From Lacrimispora celerecrescens (GTDB lineage Bacteria; Bacillota; Clostridia; Lachnospirales; Lachnospiraceae): 64,000 bases of DNA. Position numbers and translations under genes: made by a program. Below the pieces are notes generated by a model. The model did no database searches. It saw only the letters and a list, made by a program, of their open reading frames with translations, and was not told the DNA's origin. Of the stretch, positions 16,432-25,743 are shown in pieces; position 1 is the first letter of the stretch; each line of letters starts with the position of its first letter. The DNA lies in assembly GCF_000732605.1 (NCBI RefSeq), contig NZ_JPME01000020.1, positions 1-64,000 of the forward strand. Direction: 5' to 3'.

Positions 16432-16507
16432 AGCTCACACCTAACCTCCCTCCAGTTGTGTACTTGTGCATAATACAACTGTTTGGGTATTTTATAGCAC
16501 TGATATG

Positions 16508-16535
16508 ATTATAGCATAATTTTGCCATACGTCAA
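16508..16535 (-). promoter_or_regulatory. rpsU: Sigma-A promoter of rpsU
   Basis: TTGACG (16530-16535) and a perfect TATAAT (16508-16513) with a 16-bp spacer, about 75 bases before the rpsU start. Confidence 0.75.
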
Positions 16536-16570
16536 GAAAAACTTTTATATTTTTCTTAATGTTTCCCTTG

Positions 16571-19210
16571 TTAATTCAGTTGTTCTGCAACAACTTCTGT
16601 AACTTTTTCAAGGCACGCATCGACTCCTGCCGGATTTTTTCCGCCTGCCTGAGCCATATTCGGACGTCCGCCGCCGCCTCCGCCGACTAAGGAAGCAATG
16701 GCTTTGATTAAGTTGCCTGCATGGGCTCCCTTCTTCTGCGCTTCCTCCGTGACAGTAGCCATCAGATTCACTTTATCATCCTGAATAGAGGCGATTACAA
16801 TGACTCCGTCGCCTAATTTATCTTTCAGCTGGTCGCCTAAATTGCGGAGTCCATTCATATCCACATCAAGAACTTTTGTGGCAAGGACCTTTACTCCCTT
16901 AATCTCTTTTACCTGTTCCATTACATTTCCAAGAGAATCTTTTGCAAGTTTGCTTTTTAACTTTTCATTCTCAGAATGCAGGGCTTTTATTTCTTCTAAA
17001 AGAGATTCGATTTTTGCCGTCAGGGATGAAGGCGTTGTCTTGGCAGTCTTTGCCGCTTCATGAAGTTCCTTTTCTGTTTCCTGATAATAATGCATCAGGC
17101 CGTCTCCGGTCAGAGCTTCGATTCTCCGGACTCCGGCTGCAATACCGGTTTCGGACAGGATCTTAAAGGAGCCGATGACTCCCGTATTGTTAATATGGGT
17201 GCCGCCGCAAAGTTCCGTGGAAAAGTCTCCCATCTTTACTACGCGGACCGTATCACCGTATTTTTCCCCAAACAGTGCCATAGCACCAGATTTTTTAGCT
17301 TCCTCTAACGTCATGATTTCCGTTTTTACAGGAAGAGATTCCTTGATTTTCTCATTTACAAGTGTTTCCACCTGGTCAATCTCTTGAAGTGTCATGGCTG
17401 AGAAATGAGTAAAGTCGAAACGCAGTCTGTCTCCGTCAACGAAGGAACCGGCCTGTTCCACATGATTGCCCAGAACAGCTCTTAAGGCTTTCTGGAGAAG
17501 ATGGGTTGCACTGTGGTTTTTCCCTGTATTCTGGCGGTTGTTCTCACAAACCTTTAAGGTAACCACATCACCAGTTTGCAGCATTCCCTTTATCATTCTG
17601 CCCACGTGGCCTACTTTTCCACCCTGTAAATGGATGGTATCTTCCACCTTAAATTCGCCCATATCACTTACAATCCTGCCAACATCGCCCTGCTGGCCTC
17701 CCATGGTTCCGTAAAATACGGTCTGTTCCGTCACGATCGTTCCGGTCTCTCCGTCGGTAAGCGCCTCCACCAAGTCTGTTTCCGAGGTGAGGACAAGGAT
17801 TTTGGAGTCACAAACCAGCTTATCATAGCCGATAAACTCCGTTGTAATGGTTGGATCAATGGATTGGTAGACAGTGACGTCTGCACCCATGTAATTGGTA
17901 GTCTTTCTGGCATTTCTGGCTGTTTCCCTTTGCTTTTGCATGGCAGCTTTAAAGCCGTCTTCATCGACTCCGAAATTCTTTTCTTCCAGAATCTCCAAAG
18001 TCAGATCAAGGGGGAATCCATAAGTATCATATAATTTGAAGGCATTCTCGCCGGAAAGGATGGTGACTTTCTCTTTGATCATCTCCTCTTCCAGCTCACC
18101 AAGAATGGCAAGGCCCTGGTCTATGGTCTTATTGAACTTGTCTTCCTCCTGGGTCAGAACTTTTAGAATCATCTCTTTCTTTTCTTCCAGCTCCGGATAC
18201 CCATCCTTAGATAGGTCAATTACGGTGGTGGATAAGTCTGCAAGGAATTTTCCTTCGATTCCCAAAAGTCTTCCGTGACGGGCTGCTCTTCTTAAAAGGC
18301 GGCGGAGAACATAGCCCCTTCCTTCATTGGAAGGCATGATGCCATCGGATATCATAAAGGTACAGGAACGGACGTGATCTGTAATCAATCGAAGAGATAC
18401 ATCCACATCAAGATCCTTCTTGTATTCTGTTCTGGCCAGTTCAGCCACACGGGTTAAAAGAGCTTTTATTGTATCAACATCAAAAATGGAATCAACATCC
18501 TGAACAACTACGGCCAGACGCTCAAGGCCCATGCCGGTATCAATGTTTTTCTGCTGCAATTCCTCATAATTTCCATTGCCGTCATTTTCAAACTGTGTGA
18601 ATACATTATTCCACACTTCCATATAACGGTCACATTCACAGCCAACGGTACAGTCTGGCTTGCCGCAGCCGTACTTCTCTCCCCTGTCGTAGTAAATCTC
18701 AGAACAGGGGCCGCAGGGACCTGCGCCGTGCTCCCAGAAATTGTCTGCCTTACCCAAACGGAAAATTCGCTCAGGCGCAATGCCGATTTTCTTATTCCAG
18801 ATTTCAAAGGCCTCATCATCTTCCAGATATACGGAGGGATACAGCCTGTCCGGGTCAAGACCGACTACCTGGGTCAAAAATTCCCATGACCAGTGAATCG
18901 CCTCATCCTTAAAATAATCCCCAAAGGAAAAGTTTCCCAGCATCTCAAAGAATGTGCCGTGGCGAGCGGTCTTGCCAACGTTCTCAATATCTCCTGTCCG
19001 GATACACTTCTGACAGGTAGTCACCCTTTTTCTTGGCGGGATTTCCTGGCCTGTAAAATATGGCTTAAGGGGAGCCATGCCCGAGTTGATTAACAACAAG
19101 CTGTTATCATTATGCGGAACCAGGGAGAAGCTTTTCATCGCCAGATGTCCCTTACTTTCAAAAAATTCAAGGAACATTCTCCTCAGTTCATTCACACCGT
19201 AGTTCTTCAC
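16571..19210 (-). CDS. alaS: Alanyl-tRNA synthetase
   Basis: AlaS charges tRNA-Ala. The 879 residues have the class II catalytic core at the N-terminus (motif 2 near FFEMLGNFSFGDYFK), the editing domain with zinc ligands in NHSATHLLQKALR and LCGGTHINNTG, and the C-terminal DHHA1 domain ending in the glycine run LVGGGGGGRPNMAQAGG. The start is GTG 19210, seven bases after GGAGG; no ATG fits. No T-box leader is seen. A 49-residue membrane protein gene lies 18 bases upstream and probably shares the transcript. Confidence 0.97.
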   Translation of the reverse strand: MKNYGVNELRRMFLEFFESKGHLAMKSFSLVPHNDNSLLLINSGMAPLKPYFTGQEIPPRKRVTTCQKCIRTGDIENVGKTARHGTFFEMLGNFSFGDYFKDEAIHWSWEFLTQVVGLDPDRLYPSVYLEDDEAFEIWNKKIGIAPERIFRLGKADNFWEHGAGPCGPCSEIYYDRGEKYGCGKPDCTVGCECDRYMEVWNNVFTQFENDGNGNYEELQQKNIDTGMGLERLAVVVQDVDSIFDVDTIKALLTRVAELARTEYKKDLDVDVSLRLITDHVRSCTFMISDGIMPSNEGRGYVLRRLLRRAARHGRLLGIEGKFLADLSTTVIDLSKDGYPELEEKKEMILKVLTQEEDKFNKTIDQGLAILGELEEEMIKEKVTILSGENAFKLYDTYGFPLDLTLEILEEKNFGVDEDGFKAAMQKQRETARNARKTTNYMGADVTVYQSIDPTITTEFIGYDKLVCDSKILVLTSETDLVEALTDGETGTIVTEQTVFYGTMGGQQGDVGRIVSDMGEFKVEDTIHLQGGKVGHVGRMIKGMLQTGDVVTLKVCENNRQNTGKNHSATHLLQKALRAVLGNHVEQAGSFVDGDRLRFDFTHFSAMTLQEIDQVETLVNEKIKESLPVKTEIMTLEEAKKSGAMALFGEKYGDTVRVVKMGDFSTELCGGTHINNTGVIGSFKILSETGIAAGVRRIEALTGDGLMHYYQETEKELHEAAKTAKTTPSSLTAKIESLLEEIKALHSENEKLKSKLAKDSLGNVMEQVKEIKGVKVLATKVLDVDMNGLRNLGDQLKDKLGDGVIVIASIQDDKVNLMATVTEEAQKKGAHAGNLIKAIASLVGGGGGGRPNMAQAGGKNPAGVDACLEKVTEVVAEQLN

Positions 19211-19228
19211 GTTACTGTCCTCCGTTTG

Positions 19229-19378
19229 CTATTTTGTCTCTTTTGTCGCACTGCCGCTGTTTACGGCATCCTTATGATCTCTGTATTTCTTGCCGCATAC
19301 GATACCGCCCCAAGCAAGAAACAGGAAGAACAGAAATTTTATCGCGGCCTCCAATAAACTTGCAAATATAGCTGTCAT
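19229..19378 (-). CDS. Small membrane protein upstream of alaS
   Basis: A 49-residue reading frame with GGGAGG eight bases before its ATG. The product has one hydrophobic helix (about 4-26, with FLFFLFLAWGGIV) and then a short basic/polar tail starting CGKKYRDHKDA. I recall similar short proteins with a CGKK(Y/F)RD tail in Lachnospiraceae genomes, sometimes mislabelled, but no function is established. Its stop is 18 bases before alaS. The clear ribosome site, the complete helix and its place on the alaS transcript support a real gene. Confidence 0.7.
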   Translation of the reverse strand: MTAIFASLLEAAIKFLFFLFLAWGGIVCGKKYRDHKDAVNSGSATKETK

Positions 19379-19423
19379 ATTTTTTTCCTCCCGAAAAATT
19401 CATATAGTATCACTCATTTTACT

Positions 19424-19452
19424 ATCCTATCATATGGGATTTTATTTATCAA
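19424..19452 (-). promoter_or_regulatory. Probable promoter of the small membrane protein-alaS operon
   Basis: TTGATA (19447-19452) and TAGGAT (19424-19429) are 17 bp apart, after the terminator of the previous gene. The -10 is weak, so the assignment is tentative. Confidence 0.45.
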
Positions 19453-19484
19453 GATGTAGCTATGGAATTTTTTTCGAACAAAAT

Positions 19485-19512
19485 AAAAAGTACGGCAAAT
19501 ACCGTACTTTTT
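19485..19512 (-). terminator. Terminator after the DUF1311 gene
   Basis: AAAAAGTACGG pairs with CCGTACTTTTT around a six-base loop; the T run is present on both strands. The minus-strand arm begins inside the stop codon that the DUF1311 gene would use if its frameshift were corrected (TAA at 19511-19513). Confidence 0.85.
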
Positions 19513-19551
19513 ACTGTCCATCTTCCGAAGAGAGAACATCCATGTATTCCG

Positions 19552-20373
19552 TTACCAGATCATAGGCCCGCGCCTCGTGGATTCTGCCATGGAAGCCGTG
19601 TACTCAACCTCTTCCAGACTTCCGCCGCTATATTTTTTTGCGGCCTCCTCTGCCTTTGCATCCCTGCTTTTGATCCATGCCTGCTGTGTGGTTTCAAGGG
19701 CTTCCTTATCTTCGTCAGTCAGCCCCTCTATAATAGCGGCATAAATCGCATTCTGTTCCCTGGTCCACAGCTTTAGTTCTTTTTCCACCAGAGCCTTCAT
19801 GGAATAGGTATTGGAATCTCCTGATTCCCCCCGCATCTTTTTGATCTGGGCATCCAGTTCCAGTAAGTGCTTCTGATAATAGGCTGCCCCTTCCATAGGA
19901 GCGGCAGCATTCGCCTGCCTGCTTTTTAAATCCGGACTTATTGGCGAGATTACGATTTCCCCAGTGGAAGCCTCATTAGAGCTTTCTACTGCCTGGGGGG
20001 CCGCTTCTGCCTGATCGGAAACTGCAGCACTTTTCATCCGAAATTCGGCTTCTGCCGGCTGGGATCTGTTCTCCACAGCAGTTTCGGCGATTGGAGCAGC
20101 AGCCGGACCGACCTTCCTCATCTTTGAGTCCTCTGCGGAAGCAGGTGCTTCCTGAGGAGCCGCAGCATCCGCTGAAAACAATTCCGGCGTTCCGCCATAA
20201 GCTTTTGCTTCTGCATGAGCATCCGGAATTTCGGAGTTAGAAAGCCCGGTAATTCCCAGAGGATCCGAATCATTTTCCTTGCTTTTAACAAAACTGGATG
20301 TGGCAAGGGTTATGAGGATTCCAATGACCAGAATGCTTCCGATTACAATCCAAATTCCTCTATTTTTATTCAT
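19552..20373 (-). CDS. Membrane-anchored DUF1311/LprI-like protein with frameshifted C-terminus
   Basis: A 273-residue protein with an N-terminal anchor (IWIVIGSILVIGILITLATS), a long Ala/Glu/Pro-rich linker (about 45-165) and a C-terminal DUF1311/LprI-like domain: HLLELDAQIKKMR, LKLWTREQNAIYAAI, LETTQQAWIKSRDA and KKYSGGSLEEVEY. LprI is a lysozyme-inhibitor-type protein; for this one only an extracytoplasmic role can be inferred. The tail as read (TRRGPMIW) is not family-like. One base further on, the frame gives ARAYDLVTEYMDVLSSEDGQ, which fits the family, and stops at 19511 at the terminator. A one-base loss near 19575 is therefore likely. Confidence 0.75.
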   Translation of the reverse strand: MNKNRGIWIVIGSILVIGILITLATSSFVKSKENDSDPLGITGLSNSEIPDAHAEAKAYGGTPELFSADAAAPQEAPASAEDSKMRKVGPAAAPIAETAVENRSQPAEAEFRMKSAAVSDQAEAAPQAVESSNEASTGEIVISPISPDLKSRQANAAAPMEGAAYYQKHLLELDAQIKKMRGESGDSNTYSMKALVEKELKLWTREQNAIYAAIIEGLTDEDKEALETTQQAWIKSRDAKAEEAAKKYSGGSLEEVEYTASMAESTRRGPMIW

Positions 20374-20502
20374 GAAATATCATCCTAACCTAGTTGATGA
20401 AAATAACATAGCACAAATAAAAAAGAAAGAAAATAGGAATTCGCAATTAGTAAGACATTGTAAGAGATATGTAAGTTTTTGACATTTTCCTTGCTTGCCA
20501 TA

Positions 20503-20979
20503 TCATATCCCTTCGTCGATCAGTAGATCATCTCCATCCGCAGCGCTTGTAGCCAGGACATCACACCGTTCATTCTGCGGGTGACCAGCATGTCCCTTTA
20601 CCCAGTGAAAACTTACCTGATGAGGTTCCATGGCCCTTAACAGCCGTTCCCATAGATCAATGTTCTTTACAGGGCCGCTTTTGCCTCTTTTCCAGTTGTT
20701 TTTTACCCAGTTATCAATCCAATGCTGATTAAATGCGTCCGTCACATATTTAGAATCAGAGTATAATTCTACCTTGCAGGGCCTGGTAAGTGCTTCCAGA
20801 CCTGCAATGGCCGCCATAAGTTCCATACGGTTGTTGGTGGTCTTTACATATCCCGCCGACATGGTTTTTTCGTGGAGCTGCCCTTTGGAATCCGTAAATT
20901 GCAAAACCGCACCATAGCCTCCCGGCCCATCGGGGTTTCCTCTTGCAGCTCCGTCGGTAAATAATTGTACATTCGTCAC
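20503..20979 (-). CDS. rnhA: Ribonuclease HI
   Basis: RNase HI cleaves RNA in RNA-DNA hybrids. The 158 residues contain all catalytic acids: Asp in [18 protein letters not shown], Glu in [12 protein letters not shown], Asp in LYSDSKYV and the late Asp in NERCDVLA. The basic segment [17 protein letters not shown] matches the substrate-binding handle of E. coli-type enzymes. The gene follows the beta-CASP protein gene by 14 bases and probably shares its promoter. A type HII enzyme is encoded at 36469-37119. Confidence 0.95.
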   Translation of the reverse strand: MTNVQLFTDGAARGNPDGPGGYGAVLQFTDSKGQLHEKTMSAGYVKTTNNRMELMAAIAGLEALTRPCKVELYSDSKYVTDAFNQHWIDNWVKNNWKRGKSGPVKNIDLWERLLRAMEPHQVSFHWVKGHAGHPQNERCDVLATSAADGDDLLIDEGI

Positions 20980-20993
20980 TTCTTTTGTTCTCC

Positions 20994-22595
20994 TTATCTA
21001 TCCCATTTATCACATAATGAATTAATTTGATCCGCAAATTTGGCAAGATCCTTGTTGGCTCCGCCTTCGTTGTGACGGATAACCTGCAAAAGCCTTTCGC
21101 CGGCAGCAAAAAGCCTTCCATAAACACCCACTGGTTTTTTTGAGATTTCCGGTGCTTTGACAACTGCAACACCCTCTGTTTCATCCAGCCATCTTCCTAG
21201 AGATAGATCATAAACAGAACCGGAGTGAGGGGCCTTTACCCTATATCCGTAATCCTTCTCAAGGAGCTGTTCAAAGGAGCTGCAAACCTGATCATCACCG
21301 TGTACCAGAAATACTTGTCGCGGTTTTTCTTCAAAAGCATTCAACCAGGCAATCAATCCTTCCATATCTGCGTGGGAACTCATTCCCTCCATCTGTTCTA
21401 TATGGGCTTCCACCTGAATGGTTTCGCCAAATAGTCTTACTTCACTGCAGCCTTCAATCAGGCTTCTTCCCAGTGTTCCTATGGACTGGTATCCGGTAAA
21501 AACAATGGTACATGACCGTCTCCATAAATTATGCTTTAAGTGATGGCGGATACGGCCTGCATCACACATGCCTGCCGCTGATATGATCACTTTTGGTTTT
21601 GAATTAAAATTAATGTTCTTGGATTCTTCACTGGTAACCGACAGCTTTAGGCCTGGAAAGGAAATGGGGTTGATGCCTTTCATAACCAGTTCCTTTGTTT
21701 CTTCATCGTAGCAGTCTACCAGATTATCTTTAAAAATCTGGGTTGCTTCCACTGCCAGAGGGCTGTCGACATAAACCTCAAACCCGTCGTGACCGGTGAC
21801 CAATTTCTCTGCTTTGATACGGCGGAACATATAGAGGAGCTCCTGGGTCCTTCCTACTGCAAATGCTGGTATTACCACGTTTCCGCCTCTATCAAGGGTC
21901 TTCTGGACAATTCCTGCAAGAATGGAAACATGATCCGGTATCACACCGTGAAGCCGGTCTCCGTAGGTGCATTCCATAACCACATAATCCGCCTCTTTTA
22001 TGTAGTGAGGGTCACGGATTAAGGGTTTGTTCTTGTTGCCGATATCACCGGAAAATACGATTTTTCTAGAGGTCCCGCTTTCTGTGATCCAGATTTCAAC
22101 AGAGGCGGAACCAAGAAGATGGCCTACGTCTATAAAGCGGATTGTAAAGCCATCCTCCAGTTCCACCTTTTCGTTGTAATTGTAGGAATGAAACAGCTCC
22201 AATACGCCCATGGCATCATTGATTCCGTACAGGGGTTCTTCTTCCGGGAGTCCTGCCCGCCTGGCTTTTCTGTTCTTCCACTCTGTTTCTGACTCCTGAA
22301 TATGGGCGCTGTCCTTCAGCATAATGCCGCAAAGGTCGGCGGTTGCCACTGTGGAGATCACCTGTCCCCGGAACCCTCTTGCATAGATAAAAGGAAGCAT
22401 TCCTGCATGATCGATATGAGCATGGGTCAAAAGAACATAATCGATTTCCGCATAGCTGACCGGCAGATCCACATTTACAAATTTATCAATCCCCTGCTCC
22501 ATACCGCAGTCCACAAGGATTTTAAAACCGGCAGCTTCCAGATAATGACAGCTCCCGGTTACCTCGCGGGCTGCGCCGATGAACATTAATTTCAT
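20994..22595 (-). CDS. MBL-fold/beta-CASP RNase-like protein (RNA specificity domain)
   Basis: A 533-residue metallo-beta-lactamase protein. The zinc motif [15 protein letters not shown] is near residue 55, with [13 protein letters not shown] at the N-terminus. The beta-CASP region contains [14 protein letters not shown] and [17 protein letters not shown]. The C-terminal part has [13 protein letters not shown]-like and VHGDDQ segments (here [14 protein letters not shown] and VFLVHGDDQ). The family (COG1236, YSH1/CPSF-like) processes RNA in archaea and eukaryotes; bacterial members are poorly known. It is not RNase J, which has a different C-terminus. It has its own promoter at 22625-22654. 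Confidence 0.88.
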   Translation of the reverse strand: MKLMFIGAAREVTGSCHYLEAAGFKILVDCGMEQGIDKFVNVDLPVSYAEIDYVLLTHAHIDHAGMLPFIYARGFRGQVISTVATADLCGIMLKDSAHIQESETEWKNRKARRAGLPEEEPLYGINDAMGVLELFHSYNYNEKVELEDGFTIRFIDVGHLLGSASVEIWITESGTSRKIVFSGDIGNKNKPLIRDPHYIKEADYVVMECTYGDRLHGVIPDHVSILAGIVQKTLDRGGNVVIPAFAVGRTQELLYMFRRIKAEKLVTGHDGFEVYVDSPLAVEATQIFKDNLVDCYDEETKELVMKGINPISFPGLKLSVTSEESKNINFNSKPKVIISAAGMCDAGRIRHHLKHNLWRRSCTIVFTGYQSIGTLGRSLIEGCSEVRLFGETIQVEAHIEQMEGMSSHADMEGLIAWLNAFEEKPRQVFLVHGDDQVCSSFEQLLEKDYGYRVKAPHSGSVYDLSLGRWLDETEGVAVVKAPEISKKPVGVYGRLFAAGERLLQVIRHNEGGANKDLAKFADQINSLCDKWDR

Positions 22596-22624
22596 ATAGC
22601 CCTCCTTTTGTACCTGTTTTTTGT

Positions 22625-22654
22625 ATTATACCATTAATTTAGATAATAATGCAA
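22625..22654 (-). promoter_or_regulatory. Sigma-A promoter of the beta-CASP gene and rnhA
   Basis: TTGCAT (22649-22654), an 18-bp spacer and TATAAT (22625-22630), overlapping the last codons of spoIVA; AGGAGG precedes the start. Confidence 0.7.
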
Positions 22655-24114
22655 ATCATACCGCCATTACTATCGTTAATTATTTTTTGGAGGGTGTCCT
22701 GAAGTTTTATTTGACAGTCTTCTGTAAGCTGGGAGACCTTTTGCTGAATGCCGTCTTCTACGATCTGTTCAATGGATTTTCCAAAGATATTGGTATTCCA
22801 TATTCCGTCTTCGCTTTCTCTTGCATTTTCTTTAATGTAAGCGATTAAATCTTCTGCCTGCTGTTCGCTTCCAACAATGGGGGCGATCTCCGTCTGGATA
22901 TGGGCTTTAATTAAATTGATGGAAGGTGCTTCTGCCCGCATTTTTACTCCGTATTTATTCCCGTGCTTAATGACTTCCGGTTCATCCAGTATAATCTCGG
23001 ACCGTTCCGGGGTCACGATTCCATAACCTTTGAAACGAACCTGACTCATGGCCTGATTGACCTTTTCGTATTCTGCCTTCATTTTTGCAAGCTCGCTTAG
23101 GGTTTGCATCAACTGGTATTCTCCCTCAATCGGAAGTCCTACGTAATCACTTAAAATCTGATAATAATAACTGTCATCCACATCCATGGCAACGGATACG
23201 CTGCCGTCGGCCATATTTAAGTTCTGGATCTTAATAGACCGGACGCTTTCTGTTGACCCGTCAAATAAGTCTGGTGATACGTCCTTCATGTGGGATACTT
23301 TTTTAACCATATCTTTTGCAGCCTGGATGACCTGGGCCTTCAGCCAGTGGGTTGCAGGGAGGATCTCAAGCCATTTGGGAATAAAGAAATCCATTTCCGT
23401 TACGGGGAATTCCTTTAATACCCGTTCAAGAATGTTGTTTACATCATCCTTTTTTAACTGTTCACAGTTAATGGGCAAAACCGTTACCCCATATTTCTGG
23501 CTCATATCCCTTGAGAGTGCCGCCGTTTCATCGGAATACGGCTTTGCAGAATTGAGCAGAATGATAAATGGTTTCCCTAAGTTTCTTAATTCCTGTACGG
23601 TGCGCTCTTCTGCAGCTATGTAGTTGGGACGCTTCAATTCGCCGATGGAACCGTCTGTGGTTATGACTACGCCAATGGTAGAATGGTCATTAATAACCTT
23701 TCTGGTACCGATTTCTGCTGCTTTTGTAAAAGGTATCTCGTAATCAAACCAGGGTGTCTTCACTAGCCGTTCTTCATCATTTTCAATATGGCCGGCAGCA
23801 CCGTCTACCATAAAGCCTACACAGTCGATTAAGCGGACTTTTGTTTCGATTTCATCTCCCAGACGGATGATGGCCGCTTCTTTGGGGATGAATTTGGGTT
23901 CCGTGGTCATGATGGTTTTTCCTGCCGCACTCTGGGGCAGTTCGTCCCTTGTTTGAGTTTTCTGGTGTTCATCCTCCATGCCCGGCAGAACCATTAATTC
24001 CATAAAACGCTTGATAAATGTCGATTTTCCTGTTCTTACCGGCCCCACAACTCCGATGTAGATTTCTCCGTTGGTTCGGGCTTTGATATCATTGTATACG
24101 TTATAATTGTCCAT
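22639..24114 (-). CDS. spoIVA: Stage IV sporulation protein A, coat morphogenetic ATPase
   Basis: SpoIVA polymerises on the outer forespore membrane with ATP hydrolysis and forms the base of the spore coat. The 491 residues have Walker A GPVRTGKSTFIKRF near residue 24, RLIDCVGFMVDGA and the long conserved middle. The C-terminus ends in NDSNGGMICIII, the hydrophobic tail typical of the family and needed for localisation. AAGGGGG precedes the ATG. A sigma-E-like promoter at 24141-24168 fits mother-cell expression. It proves that the host forms endospores or descends from spore-formers. Confidence 0.97.
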   Translation of the reverse strand: MDNYNVYNDIKARTNGEIYIGVVGPVRTGKSTFIKRFMELMVLPGMEDEHQKTQTRDELPQSAAGKTIMTTEPKFIPKEAAIIRLGDEIETKVRLIDCVGFMVDGAAGHIENDEERLVKTPWFDYEIPFTKAAEIGTRKVINDHSTIGVVITTDGSIGELKRPNYIAAEERTVQELRNLGKPFIILLNSAKPYSDETAALSRDMSQKYGVTVLPINCEQLKKDDVNNILERVLKEFPVTEMDFFIPKWLEILPATHWLKAQVIQAAKDMVKKVSHMKDVSPDLFDGSTESVRSIKIQNLNMADGSVSVAMDVDDSYYYQILSDYVGLPIEGEYQLMQTLSELAKMKAEYEKVNQAMSQVRFKGYGIVTPERSEIILDEPEVIKHGNKYGVKMRAEAPSINLIKAHIQTEIAPIVGSEQQAEDLIAYIKENARESEDGIWNTNIFGKSIEQIVEDGIQQKVSQLTEDCQIKLQDTLQKIINDSNGGMICIII

Positions 24115-24140
24115 AAAGATTCCCCCTTCTGTGCTGTTAT

Positions 24141-24168
24141 ACTATATGCATGGGAGAAAGGATTATTC
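24141..24168 (-). promoter_or_regulatory. spoIVA: Sigma-E-like promoter of spoIVA
   Basis: GAATAAT (24162-24168), a 13-bp spacer and CATATAGT (24141-24148), giving a short leader before AAGGGGG and the ATG. The -10 and spacing equal those ahead of yqfC. Confidence 0.65.
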
Positions 24169-24173
24169 TGAAA

Positions 24174-24228
24174 AAGAAAAAAATTAAAGGATGGCAAAAA
24201 AGCTTTTACACTTCTTTTGCCATCCTTA
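24174..24228 (-). terminator. Terminator after livF
   Basis: AAGGATGGCAAAAG pairs with CTTTTTTGCCATCCTT and is followed by a T-rich run on the minus strand. It ends the branched-chain amino acid transporter operon just upstream of the spoIVA promoter. Confidence 0.85.
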
Positions 24229-24258
24229 ATAATTTACAATTCTTAGTAAGCCATATGA

Positions 24259-24969
24259 TTATTCGCTTAGATATGCCTTCTTTACCGAGTCATTATTCAT
24301 CAGCTCATGAGCATCGCCGCTTAAAGCAATGGCTCCTGTTTCCAAAACATAAGCGCGGTTTGCAATGGACAAAGCTTTTTTCGCATTTTGTTCTACCAGC
24401 AGAACCGTGGTTCCTGACTTATTGACCTCCTGAATGATATCAAAAATCTCATTCACATAAATCGGAGAAAGTCCCATGGAGGGCTCGTCAAGCACGATCA
24501 CCTTCGGATGGCTCATAAGTGCACGTCCCATGGCCAACATCTGCTGCTCTCCGCCGCTTAGAGTTCCCGCAGGCTGGTTCTTTCTCTCCAGAAGCCTTGG
24601 GAAACGTTTGTAGATCATCTGCAGGGTTTCATCAATCTCATTTTTATCCCGTCTTGTATAAGCGCCCAGCTTTAAATTTTCATAAACGCTTAAAGCTGCA
24701 AAAACCCGCCGTCCTTCCGGTACATGAGCCATACCCATGCCCACAATTTTATCACCACGAATTTTTGTGATATCGTGGCCGTCAAACTGGATGGTACCGG
24801 AGGCCGATTTTAAAAGGCCGGTTATGGTATGAAGGGTCGTGGTCTTTCCGGCGCCGTTGGCGCCGATCAGGGCTACGATTTCACCTTCATTTACCTCAAA
24901 GGAAATATTTTTAAGCGCCTTGATGACGCCATAATAGACTTCTAAATCTTTTACTTCAAGTAATGCCAT
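24259..24969 (-). CDS. livF: Branched-chain amino acid ABC transporter ATPase LivF
   Basis: The second ATPase of a HAAT-type importer. The 236 residues have Walker A GANGAGKTT, signature TLSGGEQQMLAMGRAL and Walker B VIVLDEPSMGLSP. The pattern LEVYYGVIKALKNISFEV at the start is typical of LivF. It follows livG by 13 bases and is the last gene of the operon, before a strong terminator. Confidence 0.94.
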   Translation of the reverse strand: MALLEVKDLEVYYGVIKALKNISFEVNEGEIVALIGANGAGKTTTLHTITGLLKSASGTIQFDGHDITKIRGDKIVGMGMAHVPEGRRVFAALSVYENLKLGAYTRRDKNEIDETLQMIYKRFPRLLERKNQPAGTLSGGEQQMLAMGRALMSHPKVIVLDEPSMGLSPIYVNEIFDIIQEVNKSGTTVLLVEQNAKKALSIANRAYVLETGAIALSGDAHELMNNDSVKKAYLSE

Positions 24970-24982
24970 TCCTTAAGCCTCC

Positions 24983-25741
24983 TTATTCTCCCAGATATGC
25001 CTTGATGACTTCCGGATCATTAAGCACATCCGCCGTTTTTCCCTGGGTAAGCACCTGGCCGAAATTCAGTACGGTCAGTCTTTCACAGATGCCGGAAACA
25101 AGCTTCATATCGTGTTCAATGAGCAGAATGGTCATATCAAAATTATCCCGTACAAAGCGTATGGTATCCATAAGCTCTGTGGTTTCGTTGGGATTCATAC
25201 CGGCTGCCGGTTCATCCAGAAGCAAAAGCTTAGGACCTGTGGCAAGGGCACGGGCGATCTCCAGCTTCCTCTGCTTTCCATATGGAAGGTTGGAAGCGAG
25301 GATATCCTTTTCCTCATCAAGGCCAAATACTTTTAAAAGCTCTATAGCCCGCTCATCCATTTCCTTTTCCACTTTAAAATACTTAGGTAGGCGGAGAATT
25401 CCTGTAACCGTCCCATAGGAATAAGCGTTGTGAAGACCGGTTTTTACATTATCAAGAACAGTTAATTCCTTAAACAGACGGATATTCTGAAAGGTCCTAG
25501 CGATTCCGGCCCTGTTAATATCCACTGTTTTTTTCCCTGTTATGTTCTCTCCATCCAATAAAATGGTACCTGTATTGGGTTTATATACACCGGTTAAAAG
25601 GTTAAAAATTGTGGTTTTACCGGCACCGTTTGGGCCGATCAGACCATAAAGCTGTCCTTTTTCAATGGTGATGCTGAAATTATCTACGGCGCGCAATCCG
25701 CCAAAGGATATTCCAAGATTATCGATTTCCAGTAAAGCCAT
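24983..25741 (-). CDS. livG: Branched-chain amino acid ABC transporter ATPase LivG
   Basis: The first ATPase of the importer. The 252 residues contain Walker A GPNGAGKTT, the LivG-specific insertion around VYKPNTGTILLDGENITG and ARTFQNIRLFKELTVLDNV, signature NLPYGKQRKLEIARAL (a LivG-type degenerate signature) and Walker B LLLDEPAAGMNP. It starts two bases after livM ends, so translation is coupled. Confidence 0.94.
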   Translation of the reverse strand: MALLEIDNLGISFGGLRAVDNFSITIEKGQLYGLIGPNGAGKTTIFNLLTGVYKPNTGTILLDGENITGKKTVDINRAGIARTFQNIRLFKELTVLDNVKTGLHNAYSYGTVTGILRLPKYFKVEKEMDERAIELLKVFGLDEEKDILASNLPYGKQRKLEIARALATGPKLLLLDEPAAGMNPNETTELMDTIRFVRDNFDMTILLIEHDMKLVSGICERLTVLNFGQVLTQGKTADVLNDPEVIKAYLGE

Positions 25742-25743
25742 GG

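Noticed and set aside
19401-19412. CATATAGT on the plus strand near alaS, like the sigma-E -10
   Set aside because: No matching -35 at 13 bp and no plus-strand gene follows.
19211-19551. T-box leader ahead of alaS
   Set aside because: No T-box core or specifier hairpin is visible; the gap holds a small gene, a weak promoter and a terminator.
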